A stretch of 57,144 bases of DNA. Source: CAYLLN01 sp036496265. Its GTDB lineage: Bacteria > Planctomycetota > Planctomycetia > Pirellulales > Pirellulaceae. The notes beneath the pieces are model-generated. The model saw only the letters and a list, made by a program, of their open reading frames with translations, had not been told where the DNA came from and made no database searches. The stretch is taken from NCBI GenBank assembly GCA_036496265.1, contig DASXLL010000026.1:1-57144 (forward strand), written 5' to 3'. Below are positions 16,666 to 24,905 of this stretch, piece by piece; positions within the stretch are counted from its first letter, which is position 1, and every line of letters starts with the position of its first letter. The translations under genes were made by a program, and so were the position numbers.

Positions 16666-18615
16666 ATGCAGTGCCCACTTTGCCAACTGACGATGCAGGA
16701 CACGCCGCAAACGGCCGGGCAAGCCGTTGCCTGTCCGCGGTGCGGCGGCCAATTCGTCGCGGGCGGCGGAAGTGGTGAGCACTTCGATCCGTATTACACC
16801 TGGCTCGGCATTCCGCCGAGCGAGCAGCCAGCCAATCACTATCGCCTGCTGGGCATCCAGCTGTTTGAGTCAAATGTCAACGTTATTGAAAACGCCGCCG
16901 ACCGGCAGATGAAGCATCTGCAGTCGTTCAAAATCGGCGCGAAGGCCGCACTCTCGCAGCGGCTGCTGACGGAAGTCTCCGCCGCGCGCGTGCAGTTGCT
17001 CGATCCGGCCCGCAAGGCGATTTACGACGCCGGTCTGCGCAGCCGAACCGCCCCCGTGCCTGCCCTGCCTCAACTTCCGCAGTTGCCCGAAGCGGGCACA
17101 CCGTTTACTGCGTTGGCCGACTCGGCCGGCCCTCCGCCAGTCGTCAATCGCAGCGGCCACCGCCTCCCGCGACGGACCAATTCCGCCTCACCGCTATCCA
17201 CCATTTTGATCGTCTTTGGCGGCTGCGCCGGCCTGGTAATGGGCGGTTTGATCATTTTCTATTTGACGGGCCAGGATTTTTTGGGTCTCAGCGGCAAGCT
17301 GAAGCAACAACCGCCGCCGCGTGCTGACGCCACGCCGGTTCCAATGCTCGTGCGGCCGAAAAAGACCGTTGAGGAGTCGCCAGTTAGCCCGGCTACATCT
17401 CCTGCGACTGAGTCGCCGCTCGTCAAACCGCCGGAGAGACCGCTTGAGAGGGCCAAGACAAAAACGATCGTAAAATCGCCGACGCCTCAGCCCGCAGAAC
17501 CGGTTCAAGTCGTCGAGGAGCCAAAGCCGCCCGTCACAACTCCGCCGCCGTCCCTCGAACTTTTCTCCGAAGCGCCGCGCTTTTTGAAGCTGCCGCCCTT
17601 GGCGTCAAGCGCACCATTTCCTTGGTTTAGCTTGTCGCGCGACCCGGAGGAGCCGCTGACATTGATACTGCACGCCGACGCCGCGACGCTTCCGGCGGGA
17701 GTCAATTTGAGAATCCGTGAGAATTCGGGCGGCCGCAGTTGGACGATTGAGCAGCTAGGTGATTTATCGGCCAGCAATCAAAACACCGCCATCGGACAAA
17801 TACGCCTGACTGGCCGCGAATTGACGTTCGCCTGGTCCGCTCTGTCCACTGAGGCTGAAATCCGCCGCCAGCTCGCGAATTGTCTGCTCGAAATCACTTG
17901 CGGCGATGAATTTCGCAATCTGCAACTGCGCGAGCCGCTGATCATGCCCGCGCTGGCGATCGATTTTGATCACGAAAAACAAACCGTCGAACTCAACATC
18001 AGCGACACTCCGTCCTCCGGGAAGCTGCTTGCCAGGTTTCAGCAGCTCGACGGCTTCACGCGGGGTCCGAAAATCCGCGGCGACAACGACACCATTCCCT
18101 TCACGCGGCCCATCGAAATTCAGTTTTCAGAGTTCAAAGGTCCGGAGATCGAATTTCGATTCGTGCGGCAGCCGAACAAGCTCATCATTCAAGTTAAGCC
18201 ACAATTTGTTGAAGCGGCTAATCGCAAGTTCGATTTGACGGTGCCGAGCCTCGAAAAAATCACGCGGGCCCAGGAGCGAATCCGGGCGGAAGCTCACGAC
18301 ACGCTCGTCAAGGCGCAAGCCAATCTCGCCACCTCGCAAAGCACGCTGCAGAATCTGAACAACAATCGGCCCACCGATGTGCAGGGCCAGGCCTTGTGGA
18401 ATTCACGAGTCTCCGCGGCGATGACCGCCGTCAATCATCTTTCTGGCGTCATCGCCAACGCCAACGAAAAGCTGGGTGAGTCTCAAGTCCGGCTCGCCGC
18501 CGTGCCCGAAATTCGCAACTTTCTAGAGGCCCACAAATCCGCCCGCATCAGATACAAAATTCTTGCCAAAGCTGGCGTGGGCGAGATCGTGCTCGTGGAC
18601 GGAACGGGCCAATGA
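16666..18615 (+). CDS. Planctomycete zinc-ribbon/J-like membrane protein
   Basis: A 649-aa protein. Residues 3-26 form a zinc ribbon with CPLC and CPRC pairs. A J-domain-like segment follows, with the signature FDPYYTWLGIPPSEQPANHYRLLGI (about 40-64) and helices ending LLDPARKAIYDAGL near 125; the HPD tripeptide of true DnaJ cochaperones is absent. A single membrane helix occupies about 175-200 (FGGCAGLVMGGLIIFYLTG), then a Pro/Lys/Thr linker to 300 and an exported C-terminal half with a coiled-coil segment near 545-610. This architecture recurs in planctomycetes without an assigned function. The stop overlaps the next start (ATGA), so the two are translationally coupled. Confidence 0.75.
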   Translation: MQCPLCQLTMQDTPQTAGQAVACPRCGGQFVAGGGSGEHFDPYYTWLGIPPSEQPANHYRLLGIQLFESNVNVIENAADRQMKHLQSFKIGAKAALSQRLLTEVSAARVQLLDPARKAIYDAGLRSRTAPVPALPQLPQLPEAGTPFTALADSAGPPPVVNRSGHRLPRRTNSASPLSTILIVFGGCAGLVMGGLIIFYLTGQDFLGLSGKLKQQPPPRADATPVPMLVRPKKTVEESPVSPATSPATESPLVKPPERPLERAKTKTIVKSPTPQPAEPVQVVEEPKPPVTTPPPSLELFSEAPRFLKLPPLASSAPFPWFSLSRDPEEPLTLILHADAATLPAGVNLRIRENSGGRSWTIEQLGDLSASNQNTAIGQIRLTGRELTFAWSALSTEAEIRRQLANCLLEITCGDEFRNLQLREPLIMPALAIDFDHEKQTVELNISDTPSSGKLLARFQQLDGFTRGPKIRGDNDTIPFTRPIEIQFSEFKGPEIEFRFVRQPNKLIIQVKPQFVEAANRKFDLTVPSLEKITRAQERIRAEAHDTLVKAQANLATSQSTLQNLNNNRPTDVQGQALWNSRVSAAMTAVNHLSGVIANANEKLGESQVRLAAVPEIRNFLEAHKSARIRYKILAKAGVGEIVLVDGTGQ

Positions 18616-19286
18616 CCTCGCCAAGCCGCTCTTTCGCCCTGATTCCCGCAGCGGGTTACAGCACCCGCATGGGCCAGCCGAAACTGCTGCTGCCTCTAGC
18701 AGGGAAGCCGCTGATTACCCACACGATCGACGCCTGGCTCAGCAGCAACGTCGATCGAGTCTTAGTCGTCATCCGACCGGGAGACGACGATTTGGGGGCT
18801 GCCGTGCGAGAGGCGGCCGGGTCACAGGTTTCGAGATCCAAAAATCGAGTTGAACTTGTTGTTCCAAATGCTCCGCCGCCCGATATGAAGGCGTCGCTCC
18901 AAGCGGCACTCGCGCATCTGCAACAACATGTTCAACCGACCCTCGCCGACGCGTTTTTGGTGGCGCCAGCCGACATGCCCGGCTTGTCATCCACGATCAT
19001 CAACCGGCTCATCGAACAGCATCACCGGGGTAGCAAATACGAGATCCTCGCGCCGACAATTTCGCAACAGCGCGGCCATCCGGTTCTGTTTCCGTGGCGC
19101 TTCGCCGCGCAAGTGTTCCAGTTAGGCGAACATGAGGGCTTGAACGCGATTGTCGAGCGGGAGCTGGTTGAGTTGATTGCTTGCGATGACTTAGCAGCGG
19201 CGGATGAATCGCCATTTGCCGACATCGACACGCCTGAGCAATACAACCAAATCATCCGAAACAGCTTGCCGAACAATACGAATTGA
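18612..19286 (+). CDS. MobA/MocA-like nucleotidyltransferase
   Basis: A 224-aa cytoplasmic nucleotidyltransferase of the NTP_transf_3 family. The nucleotide-binding signature is LIPAAGYSTRMGQPKLLLPL at 9-28, and the metal-binding aspartate lies in LVAPADMPGLS near 118. Relatives make the cytosine or guanine dinucleotide forms of the molybdenum cofactor (MocA, MobA) or activate other sugar phosphates. The motif order and the PADMPG segment favour the molybdenum cofactor cytidylyltransferase type, but no molybdoenzyme gene is near. The start overlaps the stop of the preceding gene and the stop overlaps the TTG start of the hydrolase gene. Confidence 0.8.
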   Translation: MTSPSRSFALIPAAGYSTRMGQPKLLLPLAGKPLITHTIDAWLSSNVDRVLVVIRPGDDDLGAAVREAAGSQVSRSKNRVELVVPNAPPPDMKASLQAALAHLQQHVQPTLADAFLVAPADMPGLSSTIINRLIEQHHRGSKYEILAPTISQQRGHPVLFPWRFAAQVFQLGEHEGLNAIVERELVELIACDDLAAADESPFADIDTPEQYNQIIRNSLPNNTN

Positions 19287-20293
19287 CTTTGCCGATGCCG
19301 ATGCCGGTTGACTTCCCACTTTTCCGTCCTCACGCGATGATTCGCGGCGGCCATCTGCAAACCATCGCCGGGGCTTATCTGCCTCATCGCCTGCAATTCG
19401 ACGCGAAAATCCATCACGTCCCTCTTCCCGACGGTGACGGCCTTGCGCTACACGAAGATGATGTCGGCGGTTCCCTCAGCCCCGAGCCCCGCACCCCGAG
19501 CCCCGCCGCCCTCCTCCTCCATGGCCTCGCTGGCTCCCACCAATCCGGCTACATGCTCCGCGTTTCGGCCAAGCTGCGGGCCAAGGGCATCCGCGTCTTC
19601 CGTCTCGATCTACGCGGCTGCGGCGCCGGCATTGGCCTCGCCCGCCATCCGCTGCACGCCGGCCGCAGCGAAGACGCCGCCGCGGCGCTCGATTTCGTCC
19701 ATCGCCGCTGCCTCGATTCGCCCGTCCATCTCGTCGGCTTTTCGATGGGCGGCAACATCGTGCTGAAGCTGGCTGGCGAGTTTGGCCAAAACACGCCGCC
19801 CTATCTGGCCAGCGTCGTCGCCGCTTCACCGCCGATCGATCTGGCCCAATGTACCCGCGAAATCCAACGCGGCCTGAACCAAATCTATGACCGCACATTC
19901 GTCACGGCTCTGATCAAGCACATCGCCGCGCGAAATACGCTCGTCCCCAATGCCCATTCGCGTCCGCTGCTGCCCCGCCCGCGTCGTCTGATGGACTTCG
20001 ACAGCCTTTTCACCGCACCGCTCAGCGGCTTTGCCGACGTGCACGACTACTACGCCCGCGCCTCCAGCGGCCCGCTGCTCCGCAACATCTCCATTCCCAC
20101 TCTCATCATCGCCGCCGCCAGCGACCCCATCGTTCCCGTCGCTTGCTTCGAGCAAACCACCTACTCCCCGACGACACTGCTCCTCATCGCTCCCTGCGGC
20201 GGCCATCTCGGCTTTATCGCCGCCAAGAACCACGATCCCGACCTCCGCTGGCTCGACTGGCGGATCCTGGATTGGATTGAAACTCGACTTTAA
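19283..20293 (+). CDS. YheT-family alpha/beta hydrolase
   Basis: A 336-aa hydrolase of the COG0429 group. Signatures are the N-terminal HAMIRGGHLQTIAG, the oxyanion-side HGLAGSHQSGYM, the nucleophile elbow GFSMGGN (Ser near 153), a late aspartate in AAASDPIVP, and a histidine in PCGGHLGFI. Family members act on small esters, but the substrate is rarely known. The TTG start overlaps the upstream stop; the in-frame ATG at 19295 is an alternative. Residues about 66-75 (SPEPRTPSP) are encoded by the heptamer repeat AGCCCCG at 19478-19506, inserted just before the first core strand ALLLHG. Confidence 0.85.
   Translation: MTLPMPMPVDFPLFRPHAMIRGGHLQTIAGAYLPHRLQFDAKIHHVPLPDGDGLALHEDDVGGSLSPEPRTPSPAALLLHGLAGSHQSGYMLRVSAKLRAKGIRVFRLDLRGCGAGIGLARHPLHAGRSEDAAAALDFVHRRCLDSPVHLVGFSMGGNIVLKLAGEFGQNTPPYLASVVAASPPIDLAQCTREIQRGLNQIYDRTFVTALIKHIAARNTLVPNAHSRPLLPRPRRLMDFDSLFTAPLSGFADVHDYYARASSGPLLRNISIPTLIIAAASDPIVPVACFEQTTYSPTTLLLIAPCGGHLGFIAAKNHDPDLRWLDWRILDWIETRL
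19478..19506 (+). repeat. Heptameric tandem repeat AGCCCCG inside the hydrolase gene
   Basis: Four units (AGCCCCG, AGCCCCG, CACCCCG, AGCCCCG) occur with a period of seven. They are read in frame within the YheT-like gene in a surface loop region. Confidence 0.7.
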
Positions 20294-20697
20294 CTTCCAC
20301 CGAGCAGCCAAGCAAAGACCGGAAATAGAAACCAAACAATAAGTGTTGCGAAATAGACGATGACAAAAGTCGCTACGGCAAACACACCTGATGTAATGAC
20401 GACGACTTCACGAGTCGAATATCTCGCCAATGCGATGATGGCAAATAAGTGGGCGAACCAGACTGCAAAAAAAGCTAGTAAGCAGTCCACGCCCAAGTTC
20501 ATGAACACTCCGAATGGCGCAAGCTCGACTTCACCAAACAAGAAGAACCCCAGGAGCATTATGGGCAGTGAAGTCGCGAGGCAGATGAGGCTCGGGCTCG
20601 CGATGCTCGCCAAATAGGGATCGGCTGTTAAATCGTTCGGTTTAACGATGTCGCGAATCATAGGGGGTGACTCGTAAGGATTTTCATGCATTTGCAT
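20290..20697 (-). CDS. Small membrane protein with the NPYESP motif
   Basis: A 135-aa protein starting MQMHENPYESPP at 20697, with AAGG six bases upstream; an in-frame ATG at 20745 is less likely. After the NPYESP segment come four hydrophobic helices (near 35-55, 60-85, 92-110 and 112-132). N-terminal NPY(E/Q)SP motifs recur in many small planctomycete membrane proteins and are thought of as a lineage-specific family. No function is known. The gene is visibly more AT-rich than its neighbours. Its stop overlaps the stop end of the hydrolase gene by four bases. Confidence 0.7.
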   Translation of the reverse strand: MQMHENPYESPPMIRDIVKPNDLTADPYLASIASPSLICLATSLPIMLLGFFLFGEVELAPFGVFMNLGVDCLLAFFAVWFAHLFAIIALARYSTREVVVITSGVFAVATFVIVYFATLIVWFLFPVFAWLLGGS

Positions 20698-20878
20698 GGT
20701 CGCCTTCTGGCTAAGTTTGTAGCGCCCTGCCAATTCAAACCGCATTCAAACACTTCGGTTAACCGTTAATTCGGCACAATCTGCTAGCACGGGACGCGAC
20801 TTCGCTCTATGGCTCCCAGCGGCCGGCGACTAAACTCCGCCGCGCGAAAATTTCCCCTCTCGCCCAGAGAGTGCTGCC

Positions 20879-22519
20879 GTGTTCGTTTCCCGCTGGAGTA
20901 TCCGCCGCAAGCTCCTCGTTTGCCTGGCCATCGTGCTGGCAATCGTGGGGGCCCTTGCGTACAGCGGCTTCTCTGGCGGCTATTCCTATCGCGAGCTCGC
21001 TTGGACGATTCGCGTTCGCGCGATGGACCTGAAGCTGGCCGGCGAGCTGACCGAGGATCTCAGCGACCTCCGCGTGAGCCTCAGTCAAACCAGGGAGCTG
21101 GAGCTTTTTGAGACGTCGGCCATGGATCAGTTGGCCATCCGCGACCGCTTCTTTTACGACAAGCTGCTCCGCGTCGAGCAAGACCTCGAAGCTTGCCGCC
21201 GCAACTTGGAGCAGAACGCACTCTCCGACGCCCGCTTCGGCGACCGCACGGAGGAGCGGCGGACCATCGACGAACTGGAAGCGGAAGTCGTTCGGCTGCG
21301 AAAGTCGAAAACCGACCAGGCCTGGGTTTTTGCTTCGGCTCAAATCGCGATGGCGGCCCACGCCGTCGAAGAAATGTATGCCAAAGCCAGCGGCCTGCAG
21401 AACAAGATGCACGACCGGATGCGCAACTTTGTCAGCGAGGCCCGCAGCGAGTATCGCACCTGGATCATCACCGAATGGACTGCCACGATCGTCGCCGCGA
21501 TCTTTCTGCCGGTTGCGATCTTCCTGTTTTACGACTGGTTGTTTCAGCCGCTGGGAATTTTGCTCGCCGGCTCGCGGCGGATCGCCCGGCAAGACGACTT
21601 CGATCATCGCATTCATTTGAAGAACCACGATGAGATGGCGGAGCTCGGCGCGGCCTTGAACGACATGACGGCCCGCTTCCAGGAAATCCGCAGCGATCTC
21701 GACGCACAAGTCAAACAGCGCACGAAGGAAGTCGTTCGCGGCGAACAAATGGCGAGCGTCGGCTTTTTGGCCGCGGGCGTGGCGCATGAGATCAATAACC
21801 CACTGGCGTCGATCGCCTGGTGTGCAGAATCGCTCGATTCGCGCCTCAGCGAGGCGCTGCAGGAAAATGCCCAGTCGCCACAGCTTGCGGCTGGCGACCT
21901 CGAAATCCTGCAGAAATACCTCCGCCGCATCCAAGACGAGGCGTTTCGCTGCAAGGGAATTACCGAAAAACTGCTCGATTTCTCCCGCCTCGGTGACATG
22001 GAAAAACACGACACGGACCTCGGTGAGTTGGTAACGGGTGTGATTGAAATGGTCCGCCATCTCGGCAAATACAAACAGAAGAAAATTGAGTTCGACTGCC
22101 GCGAATATGTCACGGTGCCGGTCAATGCTCAGGAAATCAAGCAAGTCGTGCTCAACTTGATCACGAACGCTCTCGACAGTCTCGATGCCAATGGCACGGT
22201 CTGGATTTCGCTCGTGAAAAGCGGTCCGTGGGCCGAGTTGGTCGTTCGCGACAACGGCTGCGGCATGACCGACGAGGTACTCAAGCATCTGTTCGAGCCT
22301 TTTTTCACCCGCCGCCGCGACGGCTCCGGCACCGGCCTCGGCCTCTCGATCACCTATCGCATCGTCACCGATCATGGGGGCGCGATTGAACCCCAAAGCG
22401 CCGGCCGCGGCCGCGGCGCTACGATGCGCGTCCGGCTACCGCTGCAGCCGCTGCAAGTTAAAAGTTCCAAGTTCAAGGTTCAAAGTTCCGACGCCCTGCC
22501 TGTCCTGCGAGCCGCGTAA
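20879..22519 (+). CDS. Sensor histidine kinase (HAMP, HisKA, HATPase)
   Basis: A 546-aa membrane sensor kinase. The first helix is at about 11-30, a helical sensor region follows to about 195, and the second helix is at about 201-220. A HAMP segment occupies 222-275 and the phosphoacceptor H303 lies in AGVAHEINNPLASIAW. The ATPase domain shows N-box LNLITNALDSL, G1 DNGCGM and G2 GSGTGLGLSI. The start is GTG at 20879. The last residues (LQVKSSKFKVQSSDALPV) come from a heptamer repeat at 22456-22490. The response-regulator gene follows 74 bases later and is the likely partner. The signal sensed is not evident. Confidence 0.93.
   Translation: MFVSRWSIRRKLLVCLAIVLAIVGALAYSGFSGGYSYRELAWTIRVRAMDLKLAGELTEDLSDLRVSLSQTRELELFETSAMDQLAIRDRFFYDKLLRVEQDLEACRRNLEQNALSDARFGDRTEERRTIDELEAEVVRLRKSKTDQAWVFASAQIAMAAHAVEEMYAKASGLQNKMHDRMRNFVSEARSEYRTWIITEWTATIVAAIFLPVAIFLFYDWLFQPLGILLAGSRRIARQDDFDHRIHLKNHDEMAELGAALNDMTARFQEIRSDLDAQVKQRTKEVVRGEQMASVGFLAAGVAHEINNPLASIAWCAESLDSRLSEALQENAQSPQLAAGDLEILQKYLRRIQDEAFRCKGITEKLLDFSRLGDMEKHDTDLGELVTGVIEMVRHLGKYKQKKIEFDCREYVTVPVNAQEIKQVVLNLITNALDSLDANGTVWISLVKSGPWAELVVRDNGCGMTDEVLKHLFEPFFTRRRDGSGTGLGLSITYRIVTDHGGAIEPQSAGRGRGATMRVRLPLQPLQVKSSKFKVQSSDALPVLRAA
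22456..22490 (+). repeat. Heptameric tandem repeat AAGTTCC/AAGTTCA
   Basis: Units AAGTTCC, AAGTTCA, AGGTTCA and AAGTTCC follow with a period of seven. They make up the C-terminal codons of the histidine kinase after the catalytic domain has ended. Confidence 0.7.
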
Positions 22520-22532
22520 TGGTTGTTCTAAT

Positions 22533-22587
22533 CAACTGACAACTGACCACTGACAACTAACAACTGACCACTGACAACCAACAACTG
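22533..22587 (+). repeat. Heptameric tandem repeat AACTGAC between kinase and regulator genes
   Basis: About seven units of the form (A/C)A(C)TGAC or AACTAAC with a strict period of seven fill most of the 74-base gap before the response-regulator start. The reverse complement unit occurs at 39088-39116. Confidence 0.85.
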
Positions 22588-22593
22588 TGTCCC

Positions 22594-23985
22594 ATGAAAG
22601 ACATCATCAAATTCGAGCGACCCGCCAAGCTCAAGGTCCTGTTCGCCGACGACGAGCCGGCGCTTCAGGAGCTGATGCACCTCGAACTGCCGCGGATGGG
22701 CCATGAGGTCACCGTCTGCCCCGACGGCAACACGGCTGTCGCCGCGCTTGAAAAGAACACCTATGACTGCATCATCGTCGATCTCGACATGCCCGGCATG
22801 AGCGGCATTCAGGTCATCGGCAAGTGCAAAGAGCTGTCGCCCGACACCGACGCCGTCGTCCTCACCGGCAAATCCACATTCGATTCGGCCGTGCAAGCCC
22901 TCCGCTTCGGCGCAGTCGATTATCTGACCAAGCCCTGCAAGCTCGTCGATCTCAAGGCCTTGCTCGCTCGCGTTGCCAAGCAGCGCGAATGGCTCAACAA
23001 AGTCCGGGCGCTCACGCACCAGCTCCAGCGCGTCGAAGGCAAAACCGAGCTCATCGGCAGCAGTCGCGGGATGGATCAAGTCAAACGGCTGATCGAAAAA
23101 GTCGCCCCGACGAATTCGACTGTGCTCATCCTGGGCGAAACAGGCACCGGCAAGGAGCTCGTTGCCCGCGCCGTTCATCAGCAAAGCCACCGTGCTGCGA
23201 AGCCGTTCGTTGCCGTCAACTGCGGCGCGCTGCCCGAGACGCTCATCGAAAGCGAGCTCTTTGGCCATCGTAAAGGCGCCTTCACCGGCGCCGACGATCA
23301 CCGCGTCGGCCTGTTCGAAGTCGCGCATGGCGGCACGATTTTTCTTGACGAAATTGGTGAATTGCCCAAATCGATGCAAGCCAAGCTGCTGCGGGTGCTC
23401 GAAAGCGGTGAGATTCGCCGCGTTGGCGATAACAACGCCTTCGAGGTCGATGTTCGCGTCGTCTGTGCCACGCATCGCAATCTGCCCGAAATGGTCGAAG
23501 CCGGTGATTTTCGTGAAGACCTCATGTATCGCATCAACACATTCGAAATCCGCTTGCCCAGCCTTCGCGAGCGCACCGGCGACATTCAGTCGCTGGCCGA
23601 CCACCTCTTCCGCCGCTTCCGTCCGAGCCTGAGAGCCAACGAGCAGCTCTTCACGCCCGAAGCAATCGAGGTCCTCGAAAAACACACCTGGCCCGGCAAT
23701 GTGCGCGAGCTGGCTAACGTGATCGAGCACGCCACGATCCTCTGTGATCAGCCGCCGATCACGCCCGACCATCTCCCGCAGCGTTTCGCCAGTCGTCGCG
23801 GCCCGCTACCCAAGGTGCGGATCACCGGCCCGATCACGCTTCGCGACCTCGAGATGCAAGCCATCTACGACGCCCTCGATCGCCACGGCGGCAGCAAGCC
23901 CGAAGCCGCCGAAGAGCTCGGCATCAGTCTCAAGACGCTTTACAACAAGCTCAACCAAACCGCCCTCTCCGAGAAGGCGGCGTAA
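22594..23985 (+). CDS. NtrC-family sigma-54-dependent response regulator
   Basis: A 463-aa activator. The receiver domain (residues 12-130) has the acidic pair FADDEP, the phosphoacceptor D63 in VDLDMPGMSG and the conserved lysine in DYLTKPC. The AAA+ domain has Walker A GETGTGKE, the sigma-54 contact loop GAFTGA and Walker B GGTIFLDEIGE. The C-terminal Fis-type helix-turn-helix is in LEMQAIYDALDRHGGSKPEAAEELGISLKTLYNKL, which I read as DNA-binding. With the upstream kinase it forms a complete two-component system that would activate sigma-54 promoters. No such promoter was recognised nearby. Confidence 0.96.
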   Translation: MKDIIKFERPAKLKVLFADDEPALQELMHLELPRMGHEVTVCPDGNTAVAALEKNTYDCIIVDLDMPGMSGIQVIGKCKELSPDTDAVVLTGKSTFDSAVQALRFGAVDYLTKPCKLVDLKALLARVAKQREWLNKVRALTHQLQRVEGKTELIGSSRGMDQVKRLIEKVAPTNSTVLILGETGTGKELVARAVHQQSHRAAKPFVAVNCGALPETLIESELFGHRKGAFTGADDHRVGLFEVAHGGTIFLDEIGELPKSMQAKLLRVLESGEIRRVGDNNAFEVDVRVVCATHRNLPEMVEAGDFREDLMYRINTFEIRLPSLRERTGDIQSLADHLFRRFRPSLRANEQLFTPEAIEVLEKHTWPGNVRELANVIEHATILCDQPPITPDHLPQRFASRRGPLPKVRITGPITLRDLEMQAIYDALDRHGGSKPEAAEELGISLKTLYNKLNQTALSEKAA

Positions 23986-24042
23986 TTCTATTGTCGCCAA
24001 TATGCCCGATTCTCTTGTTGACGTGCCCAACGTCCCTGGTTC

Positions 24043-24393
24043 TTACGCGGACCGCTTTTGTTCCCGCGCGGGCAGAAAGCGAATTTCGACTCGCGAGTCG
24101 AGTGCGGCTGCAATGCGGCAAAGCATCGAAAGGGAGTGGCCTTCATAATCGGCATCCTCTAGTCGGCAAATGACCGAGGCGGTTGTACCAACGAGCCGTG
24201 CCAATTGTCGTTGGGATATTCCAACCTTGGTTCGCAGATCGTAGATGGTTTGTGCGACCTGCATGTTGGCTCTTTGCTTTGCCACGAGACGAGCCATGTC
24301 GGAATCGCGTGTTAGATAGCGATCCCTAATGATTTCGATTCCATTTGCCGTCTTGGATTTTCCTGGTTTCTTGGACTTGTTAACGTTAGCCAT
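24043..24393 (-). CDS. XRE-family antitoxin (HigA type)
   Basis: A 116-aa protein starting MANVNKSKKPGKSK. The helix-turn-helix covers about 55-105: VGISQRQLARLVGTTASVICRLED is a clear XRE DNA-binding unit, and SLSMLCRIAAALDSRVEIRF closes the domain. The gene follows the toxin gene with an eight-base overlap, the HigBA order (toxin first). It would bind and neutralise the toxin and repress the shared promoter. The start at 24393 fits the overlap; longer open reading upstream lies within the toxin. Confidence 0.88.
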   Translation of the reverse strand: MANVNKSKKPGKSKTANGIEIIRDRYLTRDSDMARLVAKQRANMQVAQTIYDLRTKVGISQRQLARLVGTTASVICRLEDADYEGHSLSMLCRIAAALDSRVEIRFLPAREQKRSA

Positions 24394-24766
24394 CGCTTTC
24401 CTCCGCACTAGACGTGTGCGCCTCGGGATCCGCCTCAAATTCTCGCTTTCTCTTAATCGCCAACTCAATTTCCTTCGAGGGGACGATTCTTTCTTTCAGC
24501 AATCCGTGTGACAAAACAGCCGCGACTTGCCCATGAAAGAAATATAGCATTCGATAGTTTTGCCTCCTCAGTGTTACGCGAAGCTCGTAAATGCCGTCCC
24601 GCAACAGATCAGCATCCGGCCGTCGTAGCTCATGGCCCAACTCCGCAAGCCGCTGCAGTCGGGCGATGCACTTGGCCCTAGCTTTGCGGCCGAGCCCATC
24701 AAGCCATTCGAGCAGTGGCACCGATCCGTCAGTTTCCCGGTACAGAACAATATTTGTCTTGGGCAT
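24386..24766 (-). CDS. RelE/HigB-type toxin (Gp49-like)
   Basis: A 126-aa protein starting MPKTNIVLYRETDGSVPLLEWLDGL, the signature of the phage-derived Gp49-like/HigB group. LRDGIYELRVTLRRQNYRMLYFF carries the conserved basic residues of the RNase core, and SHGLLKERIVP has the late conserved lysine region. HigB toxins cleave mRNA on translating ribosomes. The C terminus is a charged tail of about 25 residues. The module is less GC-rich than its surroundings, consistent with transfer. The start is the ATG at 24766, just below a palindromic promoter region. Confidence 0.88.
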   Translation of the reverse strand: MPKTNIVLYRETDGSVPLLEWLDGLGRKARAKCIARLQRLAELGHELRRPDADLLRDGIYELRVTLRRQNYRMLYFFHGQVAAVLSHGLLKERIVPSKEIELAIKRKREFEADPEAHTSSAEESDG

Positions 24767-24775
24767 TACCTGCGT

Positions 24776-24807
24776 TGTATGTTCGCATTCTTGCGAATCG
24801 CTGTCAA
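24776..24807 (-). promoter_or_regulatory. HigBA promoter and palindromic operator
   Basis: On the minus strand a perfect -35 TTGACA (24807-24802) is followed by the palindrome TTCGCA-AGAA-TGCGAA (24797-24782), then a weak -10 such as CATACA. The palindrome lies in the spacer and 16 bases before the toxin start, where the antitoxin would be expected to bind and autorepress. The spacer to CATACA is 20 bases, longer than usual. Confidence 0.5.
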
Positions 24808-24905
24808 ATCTCGACCCGCAACGACCGGAAAATGCGCTCGCCTGCGTTTCCACAGACGATGCCGATAGGGGATATTCAGAATGGTCACTACGATACGAAC
24901 CACGG

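Noticed and set aside
20807..22396. A 529-residue minus-strand frame opposite the histidine kinase
   Set aside because: It is a shadow of the kinase gene, which has a full set of HisKA and HATPase motifs.
22533..22587. CRISPR-like array
   Set aside because: The units are only seven bases and contiguous, with no spacers and no cas genes in the window.
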